Shown here piece by piece: positions 7,941-16,482 of a stretch of DNA of 64,000 nt; positions within the stretch are counted from its first letter, which is position 1; every line of letters starts with the position of its first letter. This DNA is from Streptomyces sp. NRRL F-5126 (GTDB taxonomy: Bacteria; Actinomycetota; Actinomycetes; Streptomycetales; Streptomycetaceae). The translations under genes were made by a program, and so were the position numbers. The notes under the pieces were generated by a model. That model was given only the letters and a program-made list of their open reading frames with translations. It did not search any database and was not told the origin of the DNA. The stretch covers positions 124,001 to 188,000 of the forward strand of contig NZ_JOFZ01000007.1 of NCBI RefSeq assembly GCF_000721265.1. Reading direction: 5' to 3'.

Positions 7941-8993
7941 ATGCGCAGTTCCCTCCGCCCCACCCACCGTGCCGCCAAGGCCGCCGTCGCCCTCACCGGT
8001 GTGCTCGCCCTCTCCGCCCTCAGCGCCTGCGGCAACTCGCACGGCTCGTCGGGCGACGGCGGCTCGAAGGACGGCAAGGTCAAGATCATGGTCGGCGGCC
8101 TCGACAAGGTCATCTACCTGCCCGCGATGCTCACCCAGCAACTCGGCTACTTCAAGGACGAAGGCGTGAATGTCCAGTTGCTGACGGAGTCGGCCGGCGT
8201 CCAGGCCGAGACGGCCCTCGTCTCGGGCGACGTCCAGGGCACGGTCGGCTTCTACGACCACACCCTCGACCTCCAGGCGAAGGGCAAGCAGGTCGAGTCC
8301 GTCGTCCAGTTCGCCCAGGCGCCCGGCGAGGTGGAGGTCGTCTCGACGAAGGCCGCCGCGTCCCTCAAGGGACCCAAGGACTTCAAGGGCAAGAAACTGG
8401 GAGTGACGGGCCTGGGGTCGTCCACCGACTTCCTCACCAAGTACCTCGCGGTACACAACGGCGTGAAGACGAGCCAGTTCACCCCCGTGGCGGTGGGCGC
8501 CGGGCAGACCTTCATCTCCGCACTCCAGCAGGGCTCCATCCAGGGCGGGATGACCACCGAGCCGACGGTCTCCACCATGCTGGCCAAGAAGGCGGGCTCC
8601 GTCCTCGTCGACATGCGCACCCCGGACGGCTCGCGTGCCGCGCTCGGCGGCCTCTACCCGTCGTCCAGCCTCTACATGCAGACCTCCTGGGTCAACGCGC
8701 ACAAGGACACCGTGCGCAAGCTGTCCAAGGCGTTCGTCAAGACCCTGCACTGGATGGACTCGCACACCCCTGAGCAGATCGCCGCGAAGATGCCGTCCGA
8801 CTACCAGCAGGGCGGCGGCTCCGCCCTGTACGCGCAGGCCATCAAGAACACGCTGCCGATGTTCACCAAGGACGGCGTCATGCCGTCCGACGGGCCCGCC
8901 ACCGTCAAGCGCGTCCTGTCCACCTTCGACCCGAACCTGCAGAACTACGACGTCGACCTGAAGAAGACGTACACCGACGAGTTCGTGAAGTAG
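7941..8993 (+). CDS. ABC transporter substrate-binding lipoprotein, NMT1/ThiY-like
   Basis: A 350-aa exported lipoprotein with the acylated cysteine at residue 30 (LSALSAC). The mature part has the NMT1/SsuA fold, with IMVGGLDKVIYLPAMLTQQLGYFKDEGVNVQL at the N-terminal lobe and GKKLGVTGLGSSTDFLTKYL across the hinge. A GTG at 7932 is in frame, but AAGGA at 7926-7930 is placed for the ATG at 7941. It delivers substrate to the permease/ATPase pair upstream. The family binds aromatic or sulfonated anions, pyrimidine precursors or nitrate, so the ligand is open. A strong bidirectional terminator follows. Confidence 0.87.
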   Translation: MRSSLRPTHRAAKAAVALTGVLALSALSACGNSHGSSGDGGSKDGKVKIMVGGLDKVIYLPAMLTQQLGYFKDEGVNVQLLTESAGVQAETALVSGDVQGTVGFYDHTLDLQAKGKQVESVVQFAQAPGEVEVVSTKAAASLKGPKDFKGKKLGVTGLGSSTDFLTKYLAVHNGVKTSQFTPVAVGAGQTFISALQQGSIQGGMTTEPTVSTMLAKKAGSVLVDMRTPDGSRAALGGLYPSSSLYMQTSWVNAHKDTVRKLSKAFVKTLHWMDSHTPEQIAAKMPSDYQQGGGSALYAQAIKNTLPMFTKDGVMPSDGPATVKRVLSTFDPNLQNYDVDLKKTYTDEFVK

Positions 8994-8999
8994 GCGGGA

Positions 9000-9053
9000 A
9001 GAGTCGACCGGGCCCGGCGGCGCCACGCGGCACCGCCGGGCCCGGTCGACTCT
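9000..9053. terminator. Perfect 21-bp stem bidirectional terminator
   Basis: The arms 9000-9020 and 9033-9053 are exact reverse complements around a 12-nt loop. It fills the gap between two convergent genes, ending 7 nt before the stop codon of the minus-strand gene. Confidence 0.85.
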
Positions 9054-9060
9054 GCGCGTG

Positions 9061-9927
9061 TCAGGTCGCCGTGCCGCGCCTGCGGCGCAGCAGCCACGCG
9101 CCGCCGCAGGCGAGGGCAGCAGCCGCAAGCCCCCCGCCGGCGGCGAGTTCGGCCGGTGTGCCGGCCCTGGAGTGCTGCCCGGCGGGAGCGGTACCGGTCC
9201 CCGTCGGGAAGCCGCCCAGCTTGCCCGCCTTCTGGTACGCGGAGCCCGCCATCTTGTCGGCGTAGCGGCCGTGCACGAGCTTCTGGTAGCCGGCGAGCGA
9301 GACACCCCGCGTACCCACCTCGTGGCGCGCCGAGCCGTTCAGCGGAAGGACCCGGTCTGCGTGCACGCGGTACCACGCGTCGGTCTGCGGTTCGGAGAAC
9401 ACCAGGTCACCATTGCCCTGCCGTGGGTAGGAGACCTCGTCGGAGCCGGAGATCCTGTTGATGACCGACCAGCGCCCGGTGTGCTGGTCCTTGCCCAGCC
9501 AGACGCTCGCGGCCCTGCCCCTTGCGGAGGTCGCCCCGACGGCCGCGAAGGCGAACCGCGCGACCGGAGCGGACGCCGAACCGCCCTTCACGAAAGCCGG
9601 GTTGAGTACGTACACGGCTTGCGCGGATCCGTCGACACGAGGATGTTCAGCGGCCGCGGCCGGCGCCTTCTCCGCGTGCGCCACCAGGCCGGTGTGCCCG
9701 GCGGCACGGGCGTCGAGGTGTGCGAAGAACGTCGACAGGCCGCTGACCGCCTGCCCGGTGGAGGCGGCCTGCGCGGCGCTCACCAGGTCGGCCTTGGAGG
9801 GCCCGTGGACGGTGGCGGGGCCCGAGGCGAAGGCGGTGGACGAACACAGCGCCAGGGCCGCCGTCGTGAACGAGGCGGCGAGCAGTGCGCGGGTGCGGAC
9901 GCGTGTGCGGGTTTCCTTGCGGTTCAT
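9061..9927 (-). CDS. Secreted protein with C-terminal membrane anchor, function unknown
   Basis: A 288-aa protein. The signal peptide (about residues 1-32, basic RKETRTRVRTR then ALLAASFTTAALALCSSTAFASG) is followed by a long extracellular domain. A Gly/Ala hydrophobic segment (GGGLAAAALACGGAWLL) and a basic tail RRRRGTAT form a C-terminal anchor. No LPXTG or LAXTG sortase motif is visible. Its start is 8 nt after the end of the papain-like protease gene, so the two form an operon. It may be a partner, substrate or inhibitor of the protease. No known domain was recognised. Confidence 0.75.
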   Translation of the reverse strand: MNRKETRTRVRTRALLAASFTTAALALCSSTAFASGPATVHGPSKADLVSAAQAASTGQAVSGLSTFFAHLDARAAGHTGLVAHAEKAPAAAAEHPRVDGSAQAVYVLNPAFVKGGSASAPVARFAFAAVGATSARGRAASVWLGKDQHTGRWSVINRISGSDEVSYPRQGNGDLVFSEPQTDAWYRVHADRVLPLNGSARHEVGTRGVSLAGYQKLVHGRYADKMAGSAYQKAGKLGGFPTGTGTAPAGQHSRAGTPAELAAGGGLAAAALACGGAWLLRRRRGTAT

Positions 9928-9935
9928 CGCGCGCC

Positions 9936-10610
9936 TCAGCTCTCCCCGTAGAGGGACTGGCCCCACCGGAACTGGTAGTTGCTGACGTAGGAGTTGTAGT
10001 TCATCTCGCCGTAGCGCGGGTTGCTCGGCCACGGGTCCGCATACATCAGCGTCTGGCTGTTCGCGTCGTACCCGTACAGCACGTTGGCGTGCCCGCCACC
10101 CGACGTCCAGTAGATGCCGACCTCGACGGGGGAGCCCGCGTCGATCGACTGCGTGACGGTGCTGAACGACACGGGTCCTGTCACCTGCCCGACGTCGCGC
10201 ATGCCGGTACCCTGCCAGCCCCGCTGCGCGTCGCTGAGCTGGCCTGCCTGGTCGGGGCACGGGTAGCCGGCCGGCAGGCCGCGGGCGTAGTCGCAGAACG
10301 TGTTCTGGTTGACGCCCGCGCCGTAGCCGAGGAACTGGGCGATGGACAGGGCCGTGGCGTCCCAGCACCACTCGTCCTGCGTCTGGACCTGCTCGGTGAA
10401 GTTGAGTTGACCGGCGGTCGCCGCGTGGGACGAGCCGTGTCCGGCCGCCGTGGCGGTCGCGGCGCACGGTATGAGCAGCCCGACGGCCGCGACGGCCGCA
10501 AGCAGCAGCTTCCCGCCGCGGCGGGCGGGGACAGGGGCCGCGGGAGCAGGGGCCGCGGAGCCGGCGGCGGCGGCCGGGTCGGGCGGGTTGCCGCGTTTGC
10601 GCAGAGCCAT
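9936..10610 (-). CDS. Secreted papain-like cysteine protease (C70/AvrRpt2-like)
   Basis: A 224-aa protein with a Pro/Ala-rich N-terminus, one hydrophobic export segment (LLLAAVAAVGLLIPCAATATA) and a compact papain-fold domain. Visible catalytic elements are QTQDEWCWDATAL (nucleophile C82 with its oxyanion Gln), the histidine H174 in GGGHANVLYGYD, and the following DPWP. This matches the small papain-like families with a QxxxWCW start. A GTG two codons upstream is in frame, but AAAGGA abuts it, so the ATG at 10610 was chosen. It is the first gene of a pair with the anchored protein downstream. Targets are unknown. Confidence 0.8.
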   Translation of the reverse strand: MALRKRGNPPDPAAAAGSAAPAPAAPVPARRGGKLLLAAVAAVGLLIPCAATATAAGHGSSHAATAGQLNFTEQVQTQDEWCWDATALSIAQFLGYGAGVNQNTFCDYARGLPAGYPCPDQAGQLSDAQRGWQGTGMRDVGQVTGPVSFSTVTQSIDAGSPVEVGIYWTSGGGHANVLYGYDANSQTLMYADPWPSNPRYGEMNYNSYVSNYQFRWGQSLYGES

Positions 10611-10758
10611 CGTCACTCCTTTGTGGGGGTGGAGGTGGGAGGTGAGCGAGACGCCAGGACCATAGGAGCGCCGCGCCCCGCACCGGACCCCTCACGGCGG
10701 AGAACAAGGGGTTACCCGCCGGCCGCGAGGCGGCGTCCGCCCCGCCGGGCCGCACCTC

Positions 10759-10787
10759 TTGACTGCCGGTGGCACCCGGGACACGAT
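10759..10787 (+). promoter_or_regulatory. Probable sigma-70-type promoter for the LuxR regulator
   Basis: TTGACT (10759-10764), a 17-nt spacer and CACGAT (10782-10787) fit a housekeeping promoter. The predicted start of transcription is about 40 nt before the ATG. An inverted repeat ACCCCT (10687-10692) / AGGGGT (10707-10712) lies upstream and could be a regulator site. Confidence 0.45.
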
Positions 10788-10834
10788 GCACCACGCCCGG
10801 CAGGGACCGCCCCCGCCGGGGCCGGGGGTCGCGC

Positions 10835-13672
10835 ATGCTCAACGCCGTGCGGGGAGAGCGCCGCGAGACGCTGGAGCGGCTCGACGGCGAACTGGTGGAG
10901 CACGGCGGCGTCCTGCTGCACGGCCCCGCCGGCATCGGCAAGACCTTCGTCGCCCGCGCGTTGGCCGGCCGGCGCGGCGACCGCGGCGATCTGGTGCTGT
11001 CCGCCGAGCCGGGGGAAGCCGAGCGGGACCTCGACCACTCCGCACTCGCCGACCTCTTCCGCACGGTCACCGGCGACCGGCTGCACATGCTGCCGGACCC
11101 CCAGCGCTCGGCCCTGCGCCAGGCGCTGCGCCGGGAGCCTCCACCACCGGGCGGGCCGGAACCGGTGGCCCTTCGCCTCGCGGTGCTCTCCCTGCTGGCC
11201 GCCCTCGGCCGGGACCGCCCCGTGCTGCTGGTCATCGACGCGGCGCAGCACGTGGACCGGGCGAGCGCCCAGCTCCTGGCATTCGCCGCCCGGCGGCTCG
11301 ACACGGCGCGCGTGCGGACACTCGTGACCGAGACCACCACCCCGGGTGCCGCACCCGCCGCAGGACCCGCCCTCTGCCCGGCGGCCGCACCCGAAGTCGT
11401 CCTGCCGCCTCTCTCGTTCCCCGAGGTGTCGGCGCTGCCGGGGCATCCGGAACTGCCGCACTGGCTGCTGCGCAAGGTGTACGAGACCAGCGCGGGCAAC
11501 CCGCTGTTCGCCCTGGAGCTCACCCGTGCGGTGGCCACGCTCCCCGAGCCCCCGGCCAGGGACGACCCGCTGCCGCTGACCGCTCGGCTGCGCGCCCTCG
11601 TGGCGGGGCCGCTCCGCGACCTCGACCCGGCCGTCCGGCGGGTGCTGCTGCTGATCGCCCTCGACTCCCGGCCCACCCCGCGGCACCTGAGTCTGGCCGC
11701 CGTCGCCGCCTGCCCCGCCGGGCAGGGACACGGCAGCGTGGCCGGGACGGACACCGACGGCGCCGTCGCCACGGCCTGCCGGGCGGGACTGCTCACCGTC
11801 ACGGGCGAATCGCTGCGCCTGACTCACCCGATGCTCGCGGCCGCCCTCACGGACTGCCCCGCTGACGACCGCCGCGCGGCGCACGCCCTGCTCGCCCGGG
11901 CGGCCGACGACCCGGTGGAGCGCATCCGCCATCTGGCGCTGGCCGCCACAGGAGCGGAAGAGCCGCTCGCGGCGGCGCTCGCGTCGGGCGCGGAGCAGGC
12001 ACGCCGCCGCGGCGCGACCAAAACGGCCGCGCGTCTTGGCAGGCTGGCTCTCGAACGCACCCCCGCCGACCGCGGGGCACTGGTCGCCGAGCGCGCCCTG
12101 ACCGGCGCGCAACTGGCCTACGACGCGGCCGACTACGAACTGACCCGGGAGCTGGCGCACCGGGTGATCTCCGGCAGCGCGACCCCCACCCAGCGCGTCC
12201 AGGCGTGCATCCTCGTGATCCACGCCTCCAACCAGGCGCTGGGCGACACCTCGGAGGTCTTCGCCGAGATGCTCGTGAGCGTCGGCGACGACCTGGGGCT
12301 GCACGCGCAGCTGCACTACGCACGCGCGCTGCGCGCCCACATCACCGACGGCAGGACCGCGCTGGCCCGCCTGGAAGCGGCACGCGCGGCGGAGCTCGCG
12401 GCGCGCTCACGCGACCGTACGACCGAGCTGATGGCGCTGTCGCTGCAGGCGTTCACCGCCGCCGTCCTGGGGCGGGCCGACGCCGGGCAGCCGCTGGCCC
12501 GCGCGCTGTCGCGACCGCAGGACAGCGGACTGCCGGGCGGCCACAACGGCCCGCGCGCCATCAAGGCCAGGCTCGACCTGTTCGCGGACCGGCACGAGGC
12601 GGCCGCGGCGGAGCTCGCGTCCCTGATCCAGCGGGCCAGGGACAGCGGGACCGTGGAGGACGTGATCTTCCTGCTCTGCGCGTCGATCGACGTGGACGTG
12701 CGTGCAGGACGCGGCGCGCAGGCCCTGGCGTCGGCTGACGAGGTCACGCGGCTCAGCCGGGAGATCGGCGTGTGCCACGGCCCGGTGCTGCACAGCGTCG
12801 CACTCGCCGAGGCGGCCGGCGGCGACCTGGCGCGGGCCGCCGCGCTGGCACGCGAAGGGGTCCAGACCTCGCTGTCGAGGCACGACCAGATCTTCCTTCC
12901 CCTGGCACTGTGCACCCTGGGCCACGTCCAGCTCCGCTCGCGGGACACGGCGGCCGCCGTCGCGAGCCTGGAGCGTGCACGCGGCATCGCCGAACGGCGC
13001 GGCATCGTCGACCCGCTGGCGGTCCCGTGGGCCGTCGACCTGGCCGAGGCGCTGGTCGCCGCCGGAGAGCACGCCAGGGCCGCGGCCCTCACGGCAGCCG
13101 CGCTCGGCACCGCCGAACGCCTCGACCGCGCCGGGGTGGCCGCCTCCCTGCACCGCGCCCAGGCCCTGCGGGCGGCCGCCGGCACGGACAAGAACGGCAT
13201 CGGGCAGGCGGTCGCCTCGCTGCACCGGGCCGCCGACTGCCACCAGGAGCACGGCCTGCGCCTGGAACACGGGCGTGATCTGCTCGCCCTGGGCAGCGTC
13301 GAGTGGCGCCGTCGCCACCCGACGGCGGCCGGCGCCGCATGGCAGCGGGCCGCCGCGGTGTTCCGGGAGTGCGGGGCAAGGACCTGGCTGCATCAGGCGA
13401 CGGCCGAGCTCGCCCGGCTGGAACGCGGCGAGGACGGCGGGAGCACGGAAGGCTCCCTGGTGCACGCGCTCAGCGGCACGGAGTACCAGGTGGCCACCAT
13501 GGCCACGGCCGGCGCGACCAACCGGGAGATCGCCACGAGCCTGTTCCTCGCGGTCAAGACCGTGGAGGCGCACCTGACCCGGATCTACCGCAAGGCCGGG
13601 GTCCGCTCCCGCACCGAACTGGGCGTGCTGCTCCGCCGGTCCGCCGCGCGTCCCGGCGCCCGGCGGGCCTGA
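10835..13672 (+). CDS. LAL-type LuxR family transcriptional regulator with AAA/NB-ARC-like ATPase
   Basis: A 945-aa regulator. The N-terminal ATPase has Walker A HGPAGIGKTFVARAL at about residues 30-45 and a Walker B-like VLLVIDAAQHV. A long alpha-helical TPR-like middle (about 330-860) is followed by a C-terminal LuxR helix-turn-helix (ATNREIATSLFLAVKTVEAHLTRIYRKAGVRSR). The start at 10835 removes an unlikely Arg/Pro-rich extension of the open frame. Such large ATP-binding LuxR proteins often activate secondary metabolism or sugar use in Streptomyces. It is divergent from the protease pair, its most obvious candidate target, but no direct evidence links them. Confidence 0.85.
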   Translation: MLNAVRGERRETLERLDGELVEHGGVLLHGPAGIGKTFVARALAGRRGDRGDLVLSAEPGEAERDLDHSALADLFRTVTGDRLHMLPDPQRSALRQALRREPPPPGGPEPVALRLAVLSLLAALGRDRPVLLVIDAAQHVDRASAQLLAFAARRLDTARVRTLVTETTTPGAAPAAGPALCPAAAPEVVLPPLSFPEVSALPGHPELPHWLLRKVYETSAGNPLFALELTRAVATLPEPPARDDPLPLTARLRALVAGPLRDLDPAVRRVLLLIALDSRPTPRHLSLAAVAACPAGQGHGSVAGTDTDGAVATACRAGLLTVTGESLRLTHPMLAAALTDCPADDRRAAHALLARAADDPVERIRHLALAATGAEEPLAAALASGAEQARRRGATKTAARLGRLALERTPADRGALVAERALTGAQLAYDAADYELTRELAHRVISGSATPTQRVQACILVIHASNQALGDTSEVFAEMLVSVGDDLGLHAQLHYARALRAHITDGRTALARLEAARAAELAARSRDRTTELMALSLQAFTAAVLGRADAGQPLARALSRPQDSGLPGGHNGPRAIKARLDLFADRHEAAAAELASLIQRARDSGTVEDVIFLLCASIDVDVRAGRGAQALASADEVTRLSREIGVCHGPVLHSVALAEAAGGDLARAAALAREGVQTSLSRHDQIFLPLALCTLGHVQLRSRDTAAAVASLERARGIAERRGIVDPLAVPWAVDLAEALVAAGEHARAAALTAAALGTAERLDRAGVAASLHRAQALRAAAGTDKNGIGQAVASLHRAADCHQEHGLRLEHGRDLLALGSVEWRRRHPTAAGAAWQRAAAVFRECGARTWLHQATAELARLERGEDGGSTEGSLVHALSGTEYQVATMATAGATNREIATSLFLAVKTVEAHLTRIYRKAGVRSRTELGVLLRRSAARPGARRA

Positions 13673-13779
13673 GCGGCGCGCGGGGGTGGCATCGAGTGCC
13701 GCGCTGGGGGCCTATCGTTGTCGTAGCGCCTTCCGCCCGCGCCCGCGGGCCGCCGCCGTCCGTCCTCAGGAGTGACACC

Positions 13780-14163
13780 ATGCCGGAGCTCCCCAGCGCA
13801 AGCGACGCGGGGCCGCGCGCCCGCGTCCCGGCCGGGACCGTGTTCGTCCCGGTCAGGCCGGAGGGCGAGGGCCACCGCGTACGCCTCTTCCGCACGCCGC
13901 TCGGGGCGCGCACCGCGGTCGCGTTCACGTCCGTCCGCCTGCTCACCGCCACACTCGGCGCCGGCCAGCCCTACCTCAGGCTCGCCGAGCCCGCGCTGCG
14001 GGCGCTCACCGTGCCGATCGGCGTCACCGCGCTGACCGTCGACCCGCAACTCGTGGCTCCGCGCCCGGCGCCCGCCGACGTCCGTGTTCCCTCTCCGCTC
14101 GGCGCGCGCGAGTGCCGTACAGCCGGGAGAATCCAGCTGGTCGGGCCTCGCCGCTCGCTGTGA
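13780..14163 (+). CDS. Small cytoplasmic protein, SAV_915-like
   Basis: A 127-aa soluble protein preceded by CAGGAG at a good distance. The central part (VRLFRTPLGARTAVAFTSVRLLTATLG, then YLRLAEPALRALTVPIGVTALTVDPQLVAP) looks like the SAV_915-type domain seen in many Streptomyces and is loosely related to SseB-like enhancer proteins. Function is unknown. It is monocistronic, between the LuxR gene and the PfpI gene. The family call is from memory of the motif pattern. Confidence 0.6.
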   Translation: MPELPSASDAGPRARVPAGTVFVPVRPEGEGHRVRLFRTPLGARTAVAFTSVRLLTATLGAGQPYLRLAEPALRALTVPIGVTALTVDPQLVAPRPAPADVRVPSPLGARECRTAGRIQLVGPRRSL

Positions 14164-14263
14164 GCCGGTCCGCCGCTCCCGTGTGAGCGGAGCACCGCTG
14201 GGCACACGGGAGGGTCGGGGCTGCACGACCACACCCCGTGCGAGCGGAAAGGACGTGAATCAC

Positions 14264-14797
14264 ATGCGAGTCGCTTTTCTCGTGGCTCCCGAAGGCGTGG
14301 AACAGGTAGAGCTGACCGAACCGTGGAAGGCCGTCGGTGACGCGGGCGGTGAACGCCACCTGATCTCGACCACCCCCGGCCGGATCCAGGCGTTCGACCA
14401 CCTGGACAAGGCGGACACGTTCCCCGTGGACCGCACGGTCGGCGAGGCGTCCGTCGGCGACTACGACGGGCTCGTACTGCCCGGCGGCGTGGCCAACCCG
14501 GACCAGCTGCGCACCGACAAGGCGGCCGTCGCGTTCGTGAGCTCCTTCTTCGACGCCGGCAAGCCCGTCGCGGCGATCTGCCACGCGCCGTGGACGCTGG
14601 TCGAGGCCGACCAGGTGCGCGGCAGGACGCTCACCTCGTGGCCCAGCCTGCGGACCGACATCCGCAACGCGGGCGGAACCTGGGTGGACGAGCAGGTCAA
14701 GGTCTGCACGAGCGCGCCGAGCCCGCTGATCACGAGTCGCAAACCGGACGACCTGAAGGCGTTCTGCGAGGCCTTCATCACGCAGTTCGGCGGCTGA
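14264..14797 (+). CDS. DJ-1/PfpI family protein (class I glutamine amidotransferase-like)
   Basis: A 177-aa single-domain protein with the PfpI fold. The nucleophile-elbow motif is AAICHAPW with C106 and H107, and the conserved acidic residue is in VAPEGVEQVEL (E10 region). LVLPGGVANPDQLR is the usual strand before the nucleophile. Bacterial relatives act as stress-response deglycase/chaperone or glyoxalase III-like enzymes, and some as proteases; which applies here cannot be told. AAAGGA at 14248-14253 fits the ATG at 14264 better than an adjacent in-frame GTG. It seems to be a single-gene unit. Confidence 0.88.
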   Translation: MRVAFLVAPEGVEQVELTEPWKAVGDAGGERHLISTTPGRIQAFDHLDKADTFPVDRTVGEASVGDYDGLVLPGGVANPDQLRTDKAAVAFVSSFFDAGKPVAAICHAPWTLVEADQVRGRTLTSWPSLRTDIRNAGGTWVDEQVKVCTSAPSPLITSRKPDDLKAFCEAFITQFGG

Positions 14798-14841
14798 AAG
14801 ACCCTCACCGAGCCCCCTCCCGCGGCACGGCGGGCCACGCA

Positions 14842-15222
14842 TCACATGCGGACGGCCGGTGTGAAGGAGTGGCCCGCCGGGTCCGAGTGGATGCGGGTGT
14901 CCCGAGGGCCCCCGTTGTCCCTCGTGTCCAGCGGCCGCGCGCCCAACCCGATGAGCTCGCGCTCCGCCGCGTCCATCTCGCCGCGCTCCATCAGGATGCG
15001 CAGATGGGCCTGTTGCGAGGTCTCGGGCCTGGGCCGGCTCGGCGGCGCGTAGCTGCGGTCTCGGCGTATCGCCAGGCGCACACCCGCGTCACCGACGATC
15101 TCCAGGAAGTCGGGATCGTCGCCCTGCCGCGTTTCGGCGTCGAGGAGAGCGGCGTAGAAGTCGGCCGGTTCCGCGGGCTCCGCGGCGTCCAGTACGAGCA
15201 CGGTGGTCTTCGCGACGGTCAT
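14842..15222 (-). CDS. VOC/glyoxalase-like domain protein
   Basis: A 126-aa protein with one glyoxalase/bleomycin-resistance-like domain (VLVLDAAEPAEPADFYAALLDAE at the start; HLRILMERGEMDAAERELIGLGARPLD and the ending DPAGHSFTP). Actinobacterial relatives are dimeric cytoplasmic proteins, mostly of unknown substrate. It is convergent with the PfpI gene, 44 nt apart. The start chosen gives the usual MTVAKT N-terminus, but no strong Shine-Dalgarno sequence precedes it. Confidence 0.75.
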   Translation of the reverse strand: MTVAKTTVLVLDAAEPAEPADFYAALLDAETRQGDDPDFLEIVGDAGVRLAIRRDRSYAPPSRPRPETSQQAHLRILMERGEMDAAERELIGLGARPLDTRDNGGPRDTRIHSDPAGHSFTPAVRM

Positions 15223-15333
15223 GCGGCGCGTGTGCCCCCGTGGGTAGCTCGCACACGGTTGCCGCCGGGGGCCACGGGTACCCGCCGGGGAACCGGGGAG
15301 CCGCCCCGGGCACCGGACGATGAGGAGACAGTC

Positions 15334-15714
15334 ATGACCAGTGCGGAGCAGTCCGCGCACGCGGCGGCGACGGTGGTGGTGGAACTGACGGGCTCCGCGC
15401 CGGCGGACGCCCACGCCGTCTTCGGTGTCCTGCACACGGCCTACGCGTCCGACCGCGCACCCGACGACGTGCCGCAGGAACCGGACAGCGGAGGCAGGAC
15501 GACGGTGTGGACGGCGGCTTTCGACACCACGGATGTCCGCGAGCAGCCGCACCCCGTGCCGCTCGGCGCGCCCGTCACGGCGGTGCTGCAGGGGGGTTAC
15601 CAGGCCGTCGAGGGGCTGCGCGTGACGCTGTCGTCGGCGTTCGCGGTGAACGTCGTGGGCACCTCGTCGGGCGACCAGGAGAAAGAGGTGCAGTTGCGGC
15701 TCGCGAGCAGGTGA
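15334..15714 (+). CDS. Hypothetical protein
   Basis: A 126-aa soluble protein with a good ribosome site (GAGGAGA) before the ATG at 15334. It starts MTSAEQSAHAAATVVVELTG and has a central TVWTAAFDTTDV stretch. Repeated beta-strand-like segments (VVVELTG, VTAVLQGGYQAVEGLRVTLS, EVQLRLASR) suggest a small beta-rich fold. It matches no family I can name. It is divergent from the VOC gene. Confidence 0.6.
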   Translation: MTSAEQSAHAAATVVVELTGSAPADAHAVFGVLHTAYASDRAPDDVPQEPDSGGRTTVWTAAFDTTDVREQPHPVPLGAPVTAVLQGGYQAVEGLRVTLSSAFAVNVVGTSSGDQEKEVQLRLASR

Positions 15715-15830
15715 CGTGGTCCCAGGTCACGCACGGTGCGCGGGTGATCGTGTTGCGCGTTCGGCCCAGTCGGGTGAGGCTTTGGGTGACCCAGAAGTGG
15801 CTGTTGCTCACGCTTCGTGCTCGGGGGTCG

Positions 15831-15845
15831 TTCACGCGATGTGAA
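15831..15845. promoter_or_regulatory. Inverted repeat TTCAC-N5-GTGAA upstream of the HATPase gene
   Basis: TTCACGCGATGTGAA is a 5-bp perfect inverted repeat with a 5-nt spacer, 33 nt before the start codon of the next gene. Further GTGA/TCAC half-sites occur at about 15723-15812. It is a candidate operator for an unknown repressor. Confidence 0.4.
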
Positions 15846-15877
15846 GCATGTGGGCCTCTCTGTGAGGAGCCTGAATC

Positions 15878-16405
15878 ATGACAGTTCCACTCGACCGTCA
15901 CTACGAGCTGGAATTGCACGCCTCCGAGGAGCGCGTACCGCAGATCCGGCGCATCGTCGCCGCCCACCTCCGGCACTGGAAACTCGACCTGCACGTGCGG
16001 GCCGTCTGCAGGGGTATCGACGAACTGCTGACCAACGTCCACCGCCACGTAGGCGACGAGAGCCGCTGCCTGCTCGAGATCCGCTGGTCCGGACGGCGCC
16101 TGACGGCGTCCGTCGAGGACGACGGGCCGCGCATGCCGCGCATGCTGACCGCCGGGGGCGGGCTCGCCCGTATCGCCGCGCTCAGCGACAGCTGGGGCAC
16201 CTGCGCCACGACAGGCGGCAAAGTGGTCTGGTTCACGCGCAGCGTCGAGGCCCCGCTGTCGGTGCCGCGCGTGCCGTTCGTCCCGCTCACCCTCGTCGAC
16301 GCGGAACTGCGCCACCCTGAGCCGGCCGGGCCGGTCCCGGTGGCCGTCGCCGGCACGGCCGCGGCGGACGCGATGTCGCAGCCGCGGATCCCCACACCTG
16401 CCTGA
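15878..16405 (+). CDS. ATP-binding protein, HATPase_c_2 (anti-sigma/serine kinase-like)
   Basis: A 175-aa cytoplasmic protein with a GHKL ATPase fold. The N-box-like segment is GIDELLTNVHRHVGDES, followed by the G1 region VEDDGPRMPRML and a glycine-rich GGGLARIAALSD. These small proteins are abundant in Streptomyces and related to anti-sigma factors such as SpoIIAB/RsbW; many sit beside XRE/DUF397 genes of the WhiJ type. No such partner is next to it here. The C-terminal 50 residues (Pro/Val/Ala-rich) appear disordered. The kinase target is unknown. Confidence 0.75.
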   Translation: MTVPLDRHYELELHASEERVPQIRRIVAAHLRHWKLDLHVRAVCRGIDELLTNVHRHVGDESRCLLEIRWSGRRLTASVEDDGPRMPRMLTAGGGLARIAALSDSWGTCATTGGKVVWFTRSVEAPLSVPRVPFVPLTLVDAELRHPEPAGPVPVAVAGTAAADAMSQPRIPTPA

Positions 16406-16482
16406 TCGGCCGGCGCGCCGCACGGCGCCCGCCGAGCACGACGACTGCCCCGCACCCGCCACACGGGCCGCGGGGCAGTCCG

